In this document: positions 1 through 5,545 of the stretch, piece by piece | How the letters are laid out: every line of letters starts with the position of its first letter | How positions within the stretch are numbered: the first letter of the stretch is position 1 | Source of the DNA: Chitinophaga pinensis | GTDB lineage: Bacteria > Bacteroidota > Bacteroidia > M30B66 | DNA length: 5,963 nt | Direction: 5' to 3' | NCBI GenBank assembly: GCA_943333015.1 | Contig: CALQRR010000115.1 | Span: 1 to 5,963, forward strand | Translations under genes and position numbers: made by a program | Notes under the pieces: generated by a model | Databases searched by the model: none | The model's input: only the letters and a program-made list of their open reading frames with translations | What the model was told of the DNA's origin: nothing

Positions 1-955
1 TGAGTTTAGCTTTGAATGTACGATTGGTGATGGCATTAGCTTGACGCAGAAGAGCAAATACGAATACAAATCGGGTGATAGTTTTATGTATTTCAAATTG
101 AATGCAGATGGAGAACTGGTCTATACCCGCTTTGAGGAGCAAGGAAATTACGGCACTTATTTTACAGGGCGATCGATTGGACTTGATCCGAATGGCGAGT
201 CGCATATCATTGGTTTTTACACCGATACGATTCAACTAAATGGTTTTTTCCTGCCGGGAATTTCGCGAACGAATCAGATGTTTTACAGTAGATGGCAAGA
301 AGATACATTACTGGAACTTGAGAATGTAGGAAATAGTAATCGACACGGGTTTAGTCCTACACGCATTGGATTTGGACCTACAGGGCAATTTGCTGTTGCA
401 GGAATTTTTAATGATAAAAGCTGCTCTATTGACATTCAAGGAAAGGAAAGGAAATTTGGAAAATACGAATATGGAAATGCCACGTTTGTGTATGGGGGAA
501 GTATTCCTGTATTCAGAAAAAAAGAGCCTTCATTATTGGCAACAAAGTCGATTCGTATCAATCATTTAGAAAACCTTAAGCCATTGTTAGCCTGTTTAAA
601 ACCAGCAGAAAGTAGCCTTCCTAATATCTGGTTTCCAACAACCGATTCCATTCCTTCGCGACAAAGTTGGTTGAGCGAATCGCCCTGTGGAAGAGAGGTT
701 GTTCAATTAGAAGCAAGTCTTTATCCTAACCCAAGTGCTGGGCAAGCAACCTTAAAACTTATTGGAATGTTGGGCGGACAAGTCCAGTTGGATGTGTTTT
801 CGGAAAACGGAACATTGCTTTTATCGCAGCGATTGACAGTGCCAAGTAACGAGTATTTACAAGAACTGAATTTGAGTTCAGCAGCACCCGGAATTTACTT
901 TGTGCGTATTGTCCATGGCGGATTTGAGAAGGCGATACGGATGGTGAAGATTTGA
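1..955 (+). CDS. Secreted protein with T9SS type A C-terminal sorting domain (5'-truncated)
   Basis: The frame is open from base 2, so the gene begins outside the window and only the last 317 residues are visible. The N-terminal part of this fragment has short beta-rich stretches such as the segment around LDPNGESHIIGFY and AVAGIFND, which resemble the repeated blades of SBBP-like beta-propeller surface proteins. That resemblance is tentative. The final 80 or so residues form a type A T9SS sorting domain: YPNPS at about fragment residues 241-245, the GIYFVRI strand at about 297-303 and a basic end, KAIRMVKI. By family knowledge such domains route a protein across the outer membrane through the type IX system and are then cleaved, leaving the cargo secreted or anchored at the surface. 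A Cys (ESPCGRE) sits in the linker before the domain. The cargo's own function cannot be told from this part. The sorting domain call is secure; the propeller call is not. Confidence 0.85.
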   Translation, partial: EFSFECTIGDGISLTQKSKYEYKSGDSFMYFKLNADGELVYTRFEEQGNYGTYFTGRSIGLDPNGESHIIGFYTDTIQLNGFFLPGISRTNQMFYSRWQEDTLLELENVGNSNRHGFSPTRIGFGPTGQFAVAGIFNDKSCSIDIQGKERKFGKYEYGNATFVYGGSIPVFRKKEPSLLATKSIRINHLENLKPLLACLKPAESSLPNIWFPTTDSIPSRQSWLSESPCGREVVQLEASLYPNPSAGQATLKLIGMLGGQVQLDVFSENGTLLLSQRLTVPSNEYLQELNLSSAAPGIYFVRIVHGGFEKAIRMVKI

Positions 956-959
956 TGGA

Positions 960-1027
960 ATCCGCAAAAGCGATAGCAGCAAGTAGCGCCTGAAAGGACT
1001 ACTGCGGATAGCGCGGGCCGCCCGCGA
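960..1027 (+). repeat. Structured GC-rich element after the T9SS gene, probably a dispersed Bacteroidota repeat
   Basis: It begins four bases after the upstream stop codon. ATCCGC (960-965) can pair with GCGGAT (1004-1009). Stacked directly inside is AGTAG (982-986) with CTACT (999-1003), and a small CC/GG tip lies within that. A second hairpin follows: CGCGGG (1012-1017) with CCCGCG (1021-1026) and a three-base loop. GATAGC occurs twice, at 972-977 and 1007-1012. The block is more GC-rich than its surroundings. From memory, closely similar blocks recur between genes in many Bacteroidota genomes; I could not check this here. It may act as a 3' end or processing structure for the upstream mRNA, but no T tract follows, so it is not a classical intrinsic terminator. 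The folds are seen in the sequence; repeat status and role are inference. Confidence 0.5.
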
Positions 1028-1139
1028 TGCTGGATGGTTAAAAAATGTGTTTGCGGCTTTGCCCAAAAAATTCAACCAATTGGCGCTGTGGACTTTCAAT
1101 GCCAAGGAATTTGATTCAAAAAAAGGACGTTCCGTGCAT

Positions 1140-1166
1140 GTTGATTAACGTTGGAGGTAAATCAAC
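1140..1166 (-). other. Small inverted repeat downstream of the universal stress gene
   Basis: GTTGATT (1140-1146) and AATCAAC (1160-1166) form a perfect 7-bp stem with a 13-base loop. It lies 26 bases past the stop of the minus-strand universal stress gene. It could help end that transcript, but the nearest T run on the minus strand (opposite the A run at 1118-1124) is about 16 bases beyond the stem and separated from it. The call as a terminator is therefore weak, and the repeat may be chance in AT-rich DNA. Confidence 0.25.
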
Positions 1167-1192
1167 TGTTTGAAAGAGAAATCCCCCTCGAA

Positions 1193-1996
1193 TTAAACAC
1201 CCGGAGAGCATAATATGGCAATGCCAGAATCATTAACGAGAATTCGTTCTTTATCGGCATTGGCAAAATAGAGATGTTCGAAAGACGCATTGGCCATGAT
1301 GGCGATCATGTCAATTTGATTTTGTTCCGCAAATAATAACGTTTGTTTTGCGAAACCAAAGGAGACCACATTTGTTGGCTCATTCACTACCGTGAAGACG
1401 ATTCCTTTTTCTGTGAACAACGATTCTGTTTCCTTTTTATTAAGAACGAGTTGATCATTTTGTTCTTCCTGAGGTCTTTCAATGGAGTAAATAATCACTT
1501 CGGCAGCGGATGCTTTCGCAATGAGAGCAACGGCTTCAGTCAATGATTTGTAATCGGGATGAGAGCCTACGGGTAGAAGAATTTTTTTAAAGTGGGTAAT
1601 GGGTGTCGTTTTTTTCTGGACCACCAAACTGGGACAGCTATTCCCCTTTAGTAGACGAAGAATATCTGCTCCAAAAAGGTTTTGCCGTATTCCCTGCGCG
1701 CCATGGGTTCCAATCACCATGAGCTGCATGTTTTCGTTTGTTGCCGTTTTATTGATTGTTGAAAAAACCGGCCCCTGTAGCACCGATGCTTGTGATTCGA
1801 CACCCTGTTCTTTCAAGGAATTGACGATTTCCGCCAGCTTGGTCATTTGTTGGTCAACCATTTCTGATTGCGCAACATGAAGCAAATTTAAATTTACCTG
1901 AAATGCATCATTCAATAATGCTGCTTGTGCAACGGCTAATTCAGAAGCCTCTGTAAAATCAACAGGAATGAGAATATTGAGTGGCGATTTTGTCAT
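1193..1996 (-). CDS. Universal stress protein with two tandem Usp domains
   Basis: This 267-residue protein carries two UspA-type folds, the usual arrangement for the long class of Bacteroidota Usp proteins. Domain 1 (about residues 5-127) opens with the nucleotide-site strand ILIPVDF, where D13 is the conserved acidic residue. It has a near-canonical G-2x-G-9x-G(S/T) ATP loop, G96-T-H-G99 then G109, but the last position is A110 instead of Ser or Thr. Domain 2 (about 136-267) begins FKKILLPVGS and has lost both the Asp and the glycine loop, reading IAIMANASFE in its place, so it probably does not bind ATP. Such proteins are cytoplasmic and are linked to stress and growth arrest; no enzymatic reaction can be assigned. 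It follows the RidA gene by 12 bases on the same strand, so co-transcription is likely. The bases before the ATG show no purine-rich ribosome site, as is common in this phylum. Confidence 0.88.
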   Translation of the reverse strand: MTKSPLNILIPVDFTEASELAVAQAALLNDAFQVNLNLLHVAQSEMVDQQMTKLAEIVNSLKEQGVESQASVLQGPVFSTINKTATNENMQLMVIGTHGAQGIRQNLFGADILRLLKGNSCPSLVVQKKTTPITHFKKILLPVGSHPDYKSLTEAVALIAKASAAEVIIYSIERPQEEQNDQLVLNKKETESLFTEKGIVFTVVNEPTNVVSFGFAKQTLLFAEQNQIDMIAIMANASFEHLYFANADKERILVNDSGIAILCSPGV

Positions 1997-2008
1997 AGGA
2001 TGGATGGC

Positions 2009-2431
2009 TTAATCAATGGTCGCAATTACTTTTAACTCAATTGCAATAGGAGTTGGAAGACAATTGATTTCAATCGTGGTGCGGCAAGGAAGATTGTCCT
2101 TGAAAAATTCGGCGTAGATGCGGTTATACGTTGGGAAATCGGCTTTCATGTTGGTAAGAAAGACCGTTACATCCACGATTTTATCCCAAGATGAACCACA
2201 ATCTTCGAGGATAAAACGGATGTTGTTAAATACCGAACGGCATTGGGTTTCGATGTCGTAGCTGGTAATTTCGCCTTGCTCGTTCAACTCCACGCCGGGA
2301 ATTTTCTTGGTTCCCCGTTCACGCGGTCCAACACCAGAGAGAAAAAGCAAGTTTCCAACACGGCGTGCGTGCGGATACAAACCAACTGGTTCGGGCGCTC
2401 GGGAAGAATTGAGTTTGTCGGAAGTGGACAT
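2009..2431 (-). CDS. RidA/YjgF/UK114-family deaminase, resembling 2-aminomuconate deaminase
   Basis: This 140-residue protein is a full-length RidA-fold enzyme, slightly longer than canonical RidA (about 128). Family residues are visible: the G-L-Y segment with Y19, the core LFLSGVGPR (29-37), C116-R117 in the subunit-interface active site, where the Arg binds the substrate carboxylate, and E132 in the strand IELKVIA. RidA proteins are trimers that hydrolyse reactive enamines and imines to ketoacids and ammonia. Several stretches (YPHARRVGNLLFLSG, RERGTKKIPGVELN, DVTVFLTNM) match what I recall of 2-aminomuconate deaminase (AmnD/NbaF) from the tryptophan-kynurenine / aminophenol meta-cleavage routes. 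That enzyme converts 2-aminomuconate to 4-oxalocrotonate. The specific assignment rests on memory and no other kynurenine-pathway gene is in view, so the family is certain and the substrate is only probable. It is probably the first gene of an operon with the universal stress gene. The ATG is preceded by an inverted repeat and no Shine-Dalgarno sequence. Confidence 0.88.
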   Translation of the reverse strand: MSTSDKLNSSRAPEPVGLYPHARRVGNLLFLSGVGPRERGTKKIPGVELNEQGEITSYDIETQCRSVFNNIRFILEDCGSSWDKIVDVTVFLTNMKADFPTYNRIYAEFFKDNLPCRTTIEINCLPTPIAIELKVIATID

Positions 2432-2433
2432 AG

Positions 2434-2472
2434 CGGGAAACTTAAGTCTGCGAAATTAAGAGGAATTTCCCG
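2434..2472 (-). promoter_or_regulatory. Interrupted inverted repeat abutting the RidA start codon
   Basis: CGGGAAA (2434-2440) pairs with TTTCCCG (2466-2472), and CTTAA (2441-2445) pairs with TTAAG (2456-2460). This gives 12 bp in all, with a five-base bulge (2461-2465) and a ten-base loop (2446-2455). On the coding strand the repeat ends two bases before the ATG. A near-match to the phylum's -7 box, TAATTTCG against TAnnTTTG, lies at 2458-2451 across the loop and would give a leader of about 13 bases; no clear upstream TTG partner is seen. The dyad could be an operator overlapping the promoter. If transcription starts further upstream, it could be an mRNA hairpin masking the start. The repeat is seen directly; its role is inference. 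Confidence 0.35.
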
Positions 2473-2701
2473 AAGAGAGTCACCCATTTTTAGCGCCTAC
2501 GACCTAGTGTTTGAACATCCATTCCTTCATTGAGATCTTAAAGCCATGGGGAAAAGCGAAAGGAAAACTGGGAACATGAGCCTGTTGAGCGTTTGTAAAC
2601 AGACGATGCAGGAGGCTTTCTTCGGAGTGAATTTCTAGTCTGAAGCAGGTAATAGAATAAGGCGCAAAACATTTCGGTATGAATTTTAGATTTACCCCGT
2701 C
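2473..2701. other. Intergenic stretch without a recognised gene
   Basis: This is the middle of the 314-base gap between the RidA start and the tRNA. A 68-codon minus-strand frame crosses it, but its product (rich in Arg, Ser and Lys) resembles no family I know and runs into the tRNA promoter. Apart from a weak CTGTT/AACAG pair (2582-2586 with 2598-2602) I see no structure, repeat or promoter that stands out. Confidence 0.4.
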
Positions 2702-2727
2702 TTGACGTTTGTAATTTCCTATTTTTG
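2702..2727 (+). promoter_or_regulatory. Bacteroidota-type promoter for tRNA-Ala
   Basis: TATTTTTG (2720-2727) fully matches the phylum's -7 consensus TAnnTTTG, and TTGAC at 2702-2706 supplies a -33 TTG. The spacer between them is 15 bases, a little shorter than the usual 17-23, so the upstream element is less sure than the -7 box. The box ends 18 bases before the mature tRNA 5' end, which leaves a short leader for RNase P to remove. Confidence 0.6.
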
Positions 2728-2745
2728 CGTCCCTGATAATACAAA

Positions 2746-2819
2746 GGGGAATTAGCTCATTTGGCTAGAGCGCTTGCCTGGCAGGCAAGAGGTGACCGGT
2801 TCGAATCCGGTATTCTCCA
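2746..2819 (+). tRNA. tRNA-Ala, anticodon GGC
   Basis: A complete 74-base cloverleaf can be drawn. The acceptor stem is 2746-2752 with 2812-2818. The D stem is GCTC (2755-2758) with GAGC (2768-2771). The anticodon stem is CTTGC (2773-2777) with GCAAG (2785-2789), enclosing the seven-base loop CTGGCAG with anticodon GGC at 2780-2782. The T arm is ACCGG/CCGGT around TTCGAAT (2800-2806). The anticodon reads GCC and, by wobble, GCT alanine codons. The G3-U70 pair (2748 with 2816), the main alanine identity element, and discriminator A73 (2819) are both present. CCA is not encoded and must be added enzymatically. It has its own promoter and terminator, so it is a single-tRNA unit. Confidence 0.97.
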
Positions 2820-2820
2820 C

Positions 2821-2848
2821 AAAAGCAACACAATCGTGTTGCTTTTTT
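2821..2848 (+). terminator. Intrinsic terminator of tRNA-Ala
   Basis: AAAAGCAACAC (2821-2831) and GTGTTGCTTTT (2836-2846) form a perfect 11-bp stem with the four-base loop AATC, followed by a run of six T (2843-2848). It starts two bases after the mature tRNA end. It is the clearest terminator in the window. Because it lies before the tRNA remnant, it should keep the tRNA promoter from reading into the remnant and the kinase gene. Confidence 0.92.
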
Positions 2849-2926
2849 CATTTATGCTAGAGCGTCCCGATTTTACATCGGAAGGTGACCAGTTCGTCCC
2901 AATAGCTATCGGAACCGGTATTTTTC
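2848..2926 (+). pseudogene. Decayed second tRNA gene
   Basis: This stretch lines up with the intact tRNA-Ala from its D stem to the acceptor 3' strand. TCATTT and GCTAGAGCG match the D arm (one extra base between them), AGGTGACCAGTTCG matches the variable and T regions with one change, and CCGGTATTTTTC matches the T stem and acceptor 3' side with a few changes. The anticodon arm differs: TCC-GA/TCGGA pair around TTTTACA, with one surplus C, so the arm is 18 bases instead of 17. The 5' acceptor strand and half the D stem are missing, replaced by the first tRNA's terminator. The T loop is enlarged from 7 to 22 bases by a near-palindrome. It cannot fold as a working tRNA. It may derive from a different tRNA species in a former tandem pair, since the anticodon arm does not look like Ala. 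Confidence 0.75.
2896..2915. repeat. Near-palindrome inside the tRNA remnant's T loop
   Basis: GTCCCAATAGCTATCGGAAC is a 20-base near-perfect palindrome centred on AGCT. The only two mismatched pairs (C/A on this strand) would be G-U wobbles in RNA from the minus strand. It sits exactly where the T loop of the remnant should close. I recall similar palindromes around ATAGCTAT scattered through Bacteroidota genomes, which suggests a small mobile or dispersed repeat; this was not verifiable here. Confidence 0.5.
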
Positions 2927-2972
2927 AAGATGGCGATCAGAATGTGCTCGCTTTTTCCTTCCTTTAAAACAC

Positions 2973-3821
2973 ATGATTCCCCCCTTCATTCTAACGCCGA
3001 TAAGCGACGCGCCGGTCGTGTCCCAAACTCCCGTGAGTGGGGGCTCGATCAATGAATGCTTTCACGTGAAGCTGTGGGATGGTCAAGCATTTTTTCTCAA
3101 ACGTAACACCCTTCAGGAATTTCCGGGGATGTTTGATACGGAGAAAAAAGGCCTGGAAATGCTGGCACAATCGGGAGCTCCCACGCCGCACGTGTTGGCC
3201 GTTTGGGAAGACGCGACGCATCAGTTTTTGCTTCAGGAATTTCTTGAACCGCACCCATCAACTCCATCTCAATGGGAATCGGCAGGTGAACATTTGGCCC
3301 GACAGCATCGCACGTCATCCAGTTCTTTCGGGCTCGATCATACCAATTACATGGGCAGTTTGATGCAGCGCAATAATTTCTGTGACAGTTTTCAGGAATT
3401 CTTCATCGTCTATCGTTTGGGAGATCAGATACGCATCGCGCGCGATTCCAATTTGCTCGAATCCTCCCATGTGAAGGCATTTGAACGGCTGTTTCTTCGG
3501 CTCGAAGAACTTATTCCAACGGAGAAACCGGCACTCATACATGGCGATTTGTGGACGGGTAACGTGCATGAGACACCAACTGGAATTTACTTTATCGATC
3601 CATCCGTTGCGTTTAATCACCGCGAAACAGATCTTGCCATGACGTTCCTTTTTAATCCCTTGCCCGAAGCATTTTACCAGAGTTATGACGCATCCTTTCC
3701 GCTCGAAAAAAAATGGAGAGAACGCGTTCCGATTTTCAATTTGTATCCCTTATTGATTCATGTGAATTTATTTGGACAAACGTATCTCCCTGCGATTCAG
3801 TCGACTTTAAAACGCTTCTAA
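2973..3821 (+). CDS. Fructosamine kinase family protein
   Basis: This 282-residue protein is close to the usual length (about 285-290) of the FN3K/YniA family, which has a protein-kinase-like fold related to aminoglycoside phosphotransferases. Visible residues are the ATP-binding Lys in FFLKRN (K43), the paired Glu in DTEKKGLEML (E57), the family stretch FGLDHTNYMGSLMQRN (119-134), the catalytic loop HGDLWTGN (190-197, base D192) and the metal-binding Asp in FIDPSVAFNHRETDLAM (D209). By family knowledge these enzymes phosphorylate the sugar of ketosamines (glycated amines, often ribulosamines or erythrulosamines in bacteria), making the adduct unstable and so repairing proteins or metabolites. 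The actual substrate here is unknown. The ATG at 2973 gives the expected N-terminus (SGGSINECFHV is the nucleotide loop), with no Shine-Dalgarno sequence. The leader lies next to the tRNA remnant. The permease starts 41 bases downstream and may share its transcript. Confidence 0.9.
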   Translation: MIPPFILTPISDAPVVSQTPVSGGSINECFHVKLWDGQAFFLKRNTLQEFPGMFDTEKKGLEMLAQSGAPTPHVLAVWEDATHQFLLQEFLEPHPSTPSQWESAGEHLARQHRTSSSSFGLDHTNYMGSLMQRNNFCDSFQEFFIVYRLGDQIRIARDSNLLESSHVKAFERLFLRLEELIPTEKPALIHGDLWTGNVHETPTGIYFIDPSVAFNHRETDLAMTFLFNPLPEAFYQSYDASFPLEKKWRERVPIFNLYPLLIHVNLFGQTYLPAIQSTLKRF

Positions 3822-3850
3822 GTACTGGTTTTCAAAAGCGAAATTTTGCT

Positions 3851-3863
3851 TAGGTTCGACCTA
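3851..3863 (+). promoter_or_regulatory. Five-base-pair dyad at the permease start codon
   Basis: TAGGT (3851-3855) and ACCTA (3859-3863) are perfect complements around TCG, and the last base is the A of the permease ATG. It could be a small hairpin affecting translation start or a half of an operator. It is short enough to be chance. Confidence 0.2.
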
Positions 3864-5545
3864 TGAACTGGAGCAGCATTTTCCGTAAAAAGAGCATCGA
3901 AAAAATACTCAGCGATTCCAACAACCGGGAACATGGTCCGGCCTTGGTCCGAAATCTGACATTGCGCGATCTAACGTTCATGGGTATCGCCGCCATTATT
4001 GGAGCTGGGAGTTTCAGTAGTTTGGGACAAGCGTGTTTTTCGGGTGGTCCGGGTGTGGTGATTCTCTTTATTATCTGTGCGGTTGCCTGCGGATTTACAG
4101 CCTTGTGCTATGCCGAATTTGCTTCCCGGGTTCCGGTTTCAGGAAGTGCATACACGTATGCCTATGTTTCTTTTGGTGAAGTCTTCGCTTGGATTATTGG
4201 CTGGGCTTTGTTGATGGAATATTCGATAGGAAACATTTATGTGGCCTTTTCCTGGAGCGGTTATTTCACCAATCTACTGGATGGCATTGGGGTGCATTTA
4301 CCCGAATGGCTTACGATTAACTACCAAGCAGCATCGAGCGCTTTTAAAGAGGGGAAAGTTGGCGAGGGAATGAATGCCTGGCTTCATGCACCTCAACTGG
4401 GAAGCTTGCGTATTATTTTCGACATGCCAGCGGTATTGGTCAATGTGCTTATCACGTCGCTCGTTTACATTGGGGTGAACGAAACCCGTCGTGTGAGCAA
4501 TGCCATGGTCATTCTCAAGCTGGCCATTGTGCTGCTGGTGATTGTGGTGGGTGCGTTTTATGTAGATATCGATAACTGGACGCCATTTATGCCGAATGGA
4601 TTCGGTGGTGTGATGGGTGGAGCAGCAGCGGTTTTCTTTGCATACATTGGTTTTGACGCGGTTTCTACATTGGCCGAAGAAGCTAAAAATCCACAGCGTG
4701 ATCTTCCCAAAGGAATGATGTATTCGCTGGTGATTTGCACCGTTGTCTACATTCTTCTGGCACTTGTGCTCACGGGTATGATTGGTTATAGCCAACTTGG
4801 TGTGAGCGATCCGTTGGCGGAAGTCTTCAAACTCAAAGGAGTAAAATGGATGCTTTACATTGTATCCATTGCAGCCGTTGTTGCCATGACCAGCGTATTA
4901 CTGGTGTTTCAATTAGGACAACCACGTATCTGGATGAGCATGAGTCGCGACGGTCTTTTACCCAAACGTTTCGCCAAGATTCACCCGAAATATAAAACGC
5001 CGGGCTTCTCCTCCATCGTGACAGGATTAGTGGTTGGTATACCGATCTTTTTTACCGATGAGCAATTCGTGCTCGATTTTACGTCCATCGGAACACTGTT
5101 CGCTTTTTTGCTTGTCTGTGCCGGTGTATTGATGTTGCCACCAAAAGACAAGAGCATCCCGCATGTTCAAAAAACATTTCGCTTACCTTATATCAATGGG
5201 AAATGGATTGTTCCAATGCTGGTGTTAAGTTCTGCATTATCGCTTTGGAAATGGGCCCCCGAATATGTAGGCAGTCAATTGGAAATCACTGGCGACAATG
5301 CAGCCAATACCATTCCGATGCTGGTTTTTATGGTGTTATGTGTGGTGATGTCGGTGATGAGTTACAAGCGGAATCTATCGTTGATCCCCGTTTTAGGTGT
5401 GCTCTCTTGCACCTATTTGCTCACCGGAATGGCCGCATCCAACTGGATTTGGTTTGGTGTATGGCTATTGATCGGCTTAGTCGTATATCTGCTTTACGGT
5501 GCAAAGCATAGCAAATTGGCGAAGGCAGCTAAATCGTTGAGCTAA
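3863..5545 (+). CDS. APC-superfamily amino acid permease, cationic amino acid transporter (CAT/YfnA) type
   Basis: This 560-residue inner-membrane protein has about 12-13 hydrophobic segments spread from about residue 37 to 545. A short basic cytoplasmic N-terminus (RKKSIEKIL) comes first. Helix 1 carries the substrate-backbone motif GIAAIIGAGS (41-50), where most relatives have GAGIF but this one has GAGSF. Other family marks are YAEFASRVPVSGSAYTY (83-99), YIGFDAVSTLAEEAKNPQRD (261-280) and the loop PRIWMSMSRDGLLP (354-367). These place it with CAT-type transporters, which import amino acids, probably by proton symport. The substrate cannot be told from sequence. The stretch at about 150-180 (NYQAASSAFKEGKVGEGMN) is a hydrophilic loop between helices 3 and 4, longer than in short YfnA proteins. 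It probably follows the kinase in one transcript. Its last 17 bases overlap the convergent HemN gene, and no terminator is seen. Confidence 0.92.
   Translation: MNWSSIFRKKSIEKILSDSNNREHGPALVRNLTLRDLTFMGIAAIIGAGSFSSLGQACFSGGPGVVILFIICAVACGFTALCYAEFASRVPVSGSAYTYAYVSFGEVFAWIIGWALLMEYSIGNIYVAFSWSGYFTNLLDGIGVHLPEWLTINYQAASSAFKEGKVGEGMNAWLHAPQLGSLRIIFDMPAVLVNVLITSLVYIGVNETRRVSNAMVILKLAIVLLVIVVGAFYVDIDNWTPFMPNGFGGVMGGAAAVFFAYIGFDAVSTLAEEAKNPQRDLPKGMMYSLVICTVVYILLALVLTGMIGYSQLGVSDPLAEVFKLKGVKWMLYIVSIAAVVAMTSVLLVFQLGQPRIWMSMSRDGLLPKRFAKIHPKYKTPGFSSIVTGLVVGIPIFFTDEQFVLDFTSIGTLFAFLLVCAGVLMLPPKDKSIPHVQKTFRLPYINGKWIVPMLVLSSALSLWKWAPEYVGSQLEITGDNAANTIPMLVFMVLCVVMSVMSYKRNLSLIPVLGVLSCTYLLTGMAASNWIWFGVWLLIGLVVYLLYGAKHSKLAKAAKSLS

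Noticed and set aside
41..43. TTG as the start codon of the left-edge gene
   Set aside because: The frame is open back to base 2 with protein-like sequence, so this is an internal Leu codon of a truncated gene.
1012..1026. GC-rich hairpin as an intrinsic terminator for the T9SS gene
   Set aside because: No T tract follows on the plus strand; the next bases are ATGCTGG.
878..1105. 75-codon minus-strand frame over the T9SS gene 3' end and the structured element
   Set aside because: It overlaps a well-supported gene, and its Arg/Leu-rich middle is simply the translated repeat at 960-1027.
2538..2744. 68-codon minus-strand frame in the intergenic region
   Set aside because: No recognisable family, no start signal, and it runs through the tRNA promoter; likely chance.
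2871..2877. The remnant as a functional suppressor tRNA with loop TTTTACA (anticodon TTA)
   Set aside because: It lacks the 5' acceptor strand and half the D stem and has a 22-base T loop, so it cannot be a working tRNA.
2761..2967. 68-codon plus-strand frame starting inside the tRNA
   Set aside because: It is a read-through of the tRNA-Ala, its terminator and the tRNA remnant; such frames are a well-known artefact over tRNA genes.
4298..4795. 165-codon antisense frame within the permease
   Set aside because: It is the shadow of a clear membrane transporter; its His/Asn-rich composition mirrors antisense codons of hydrophobic helices.
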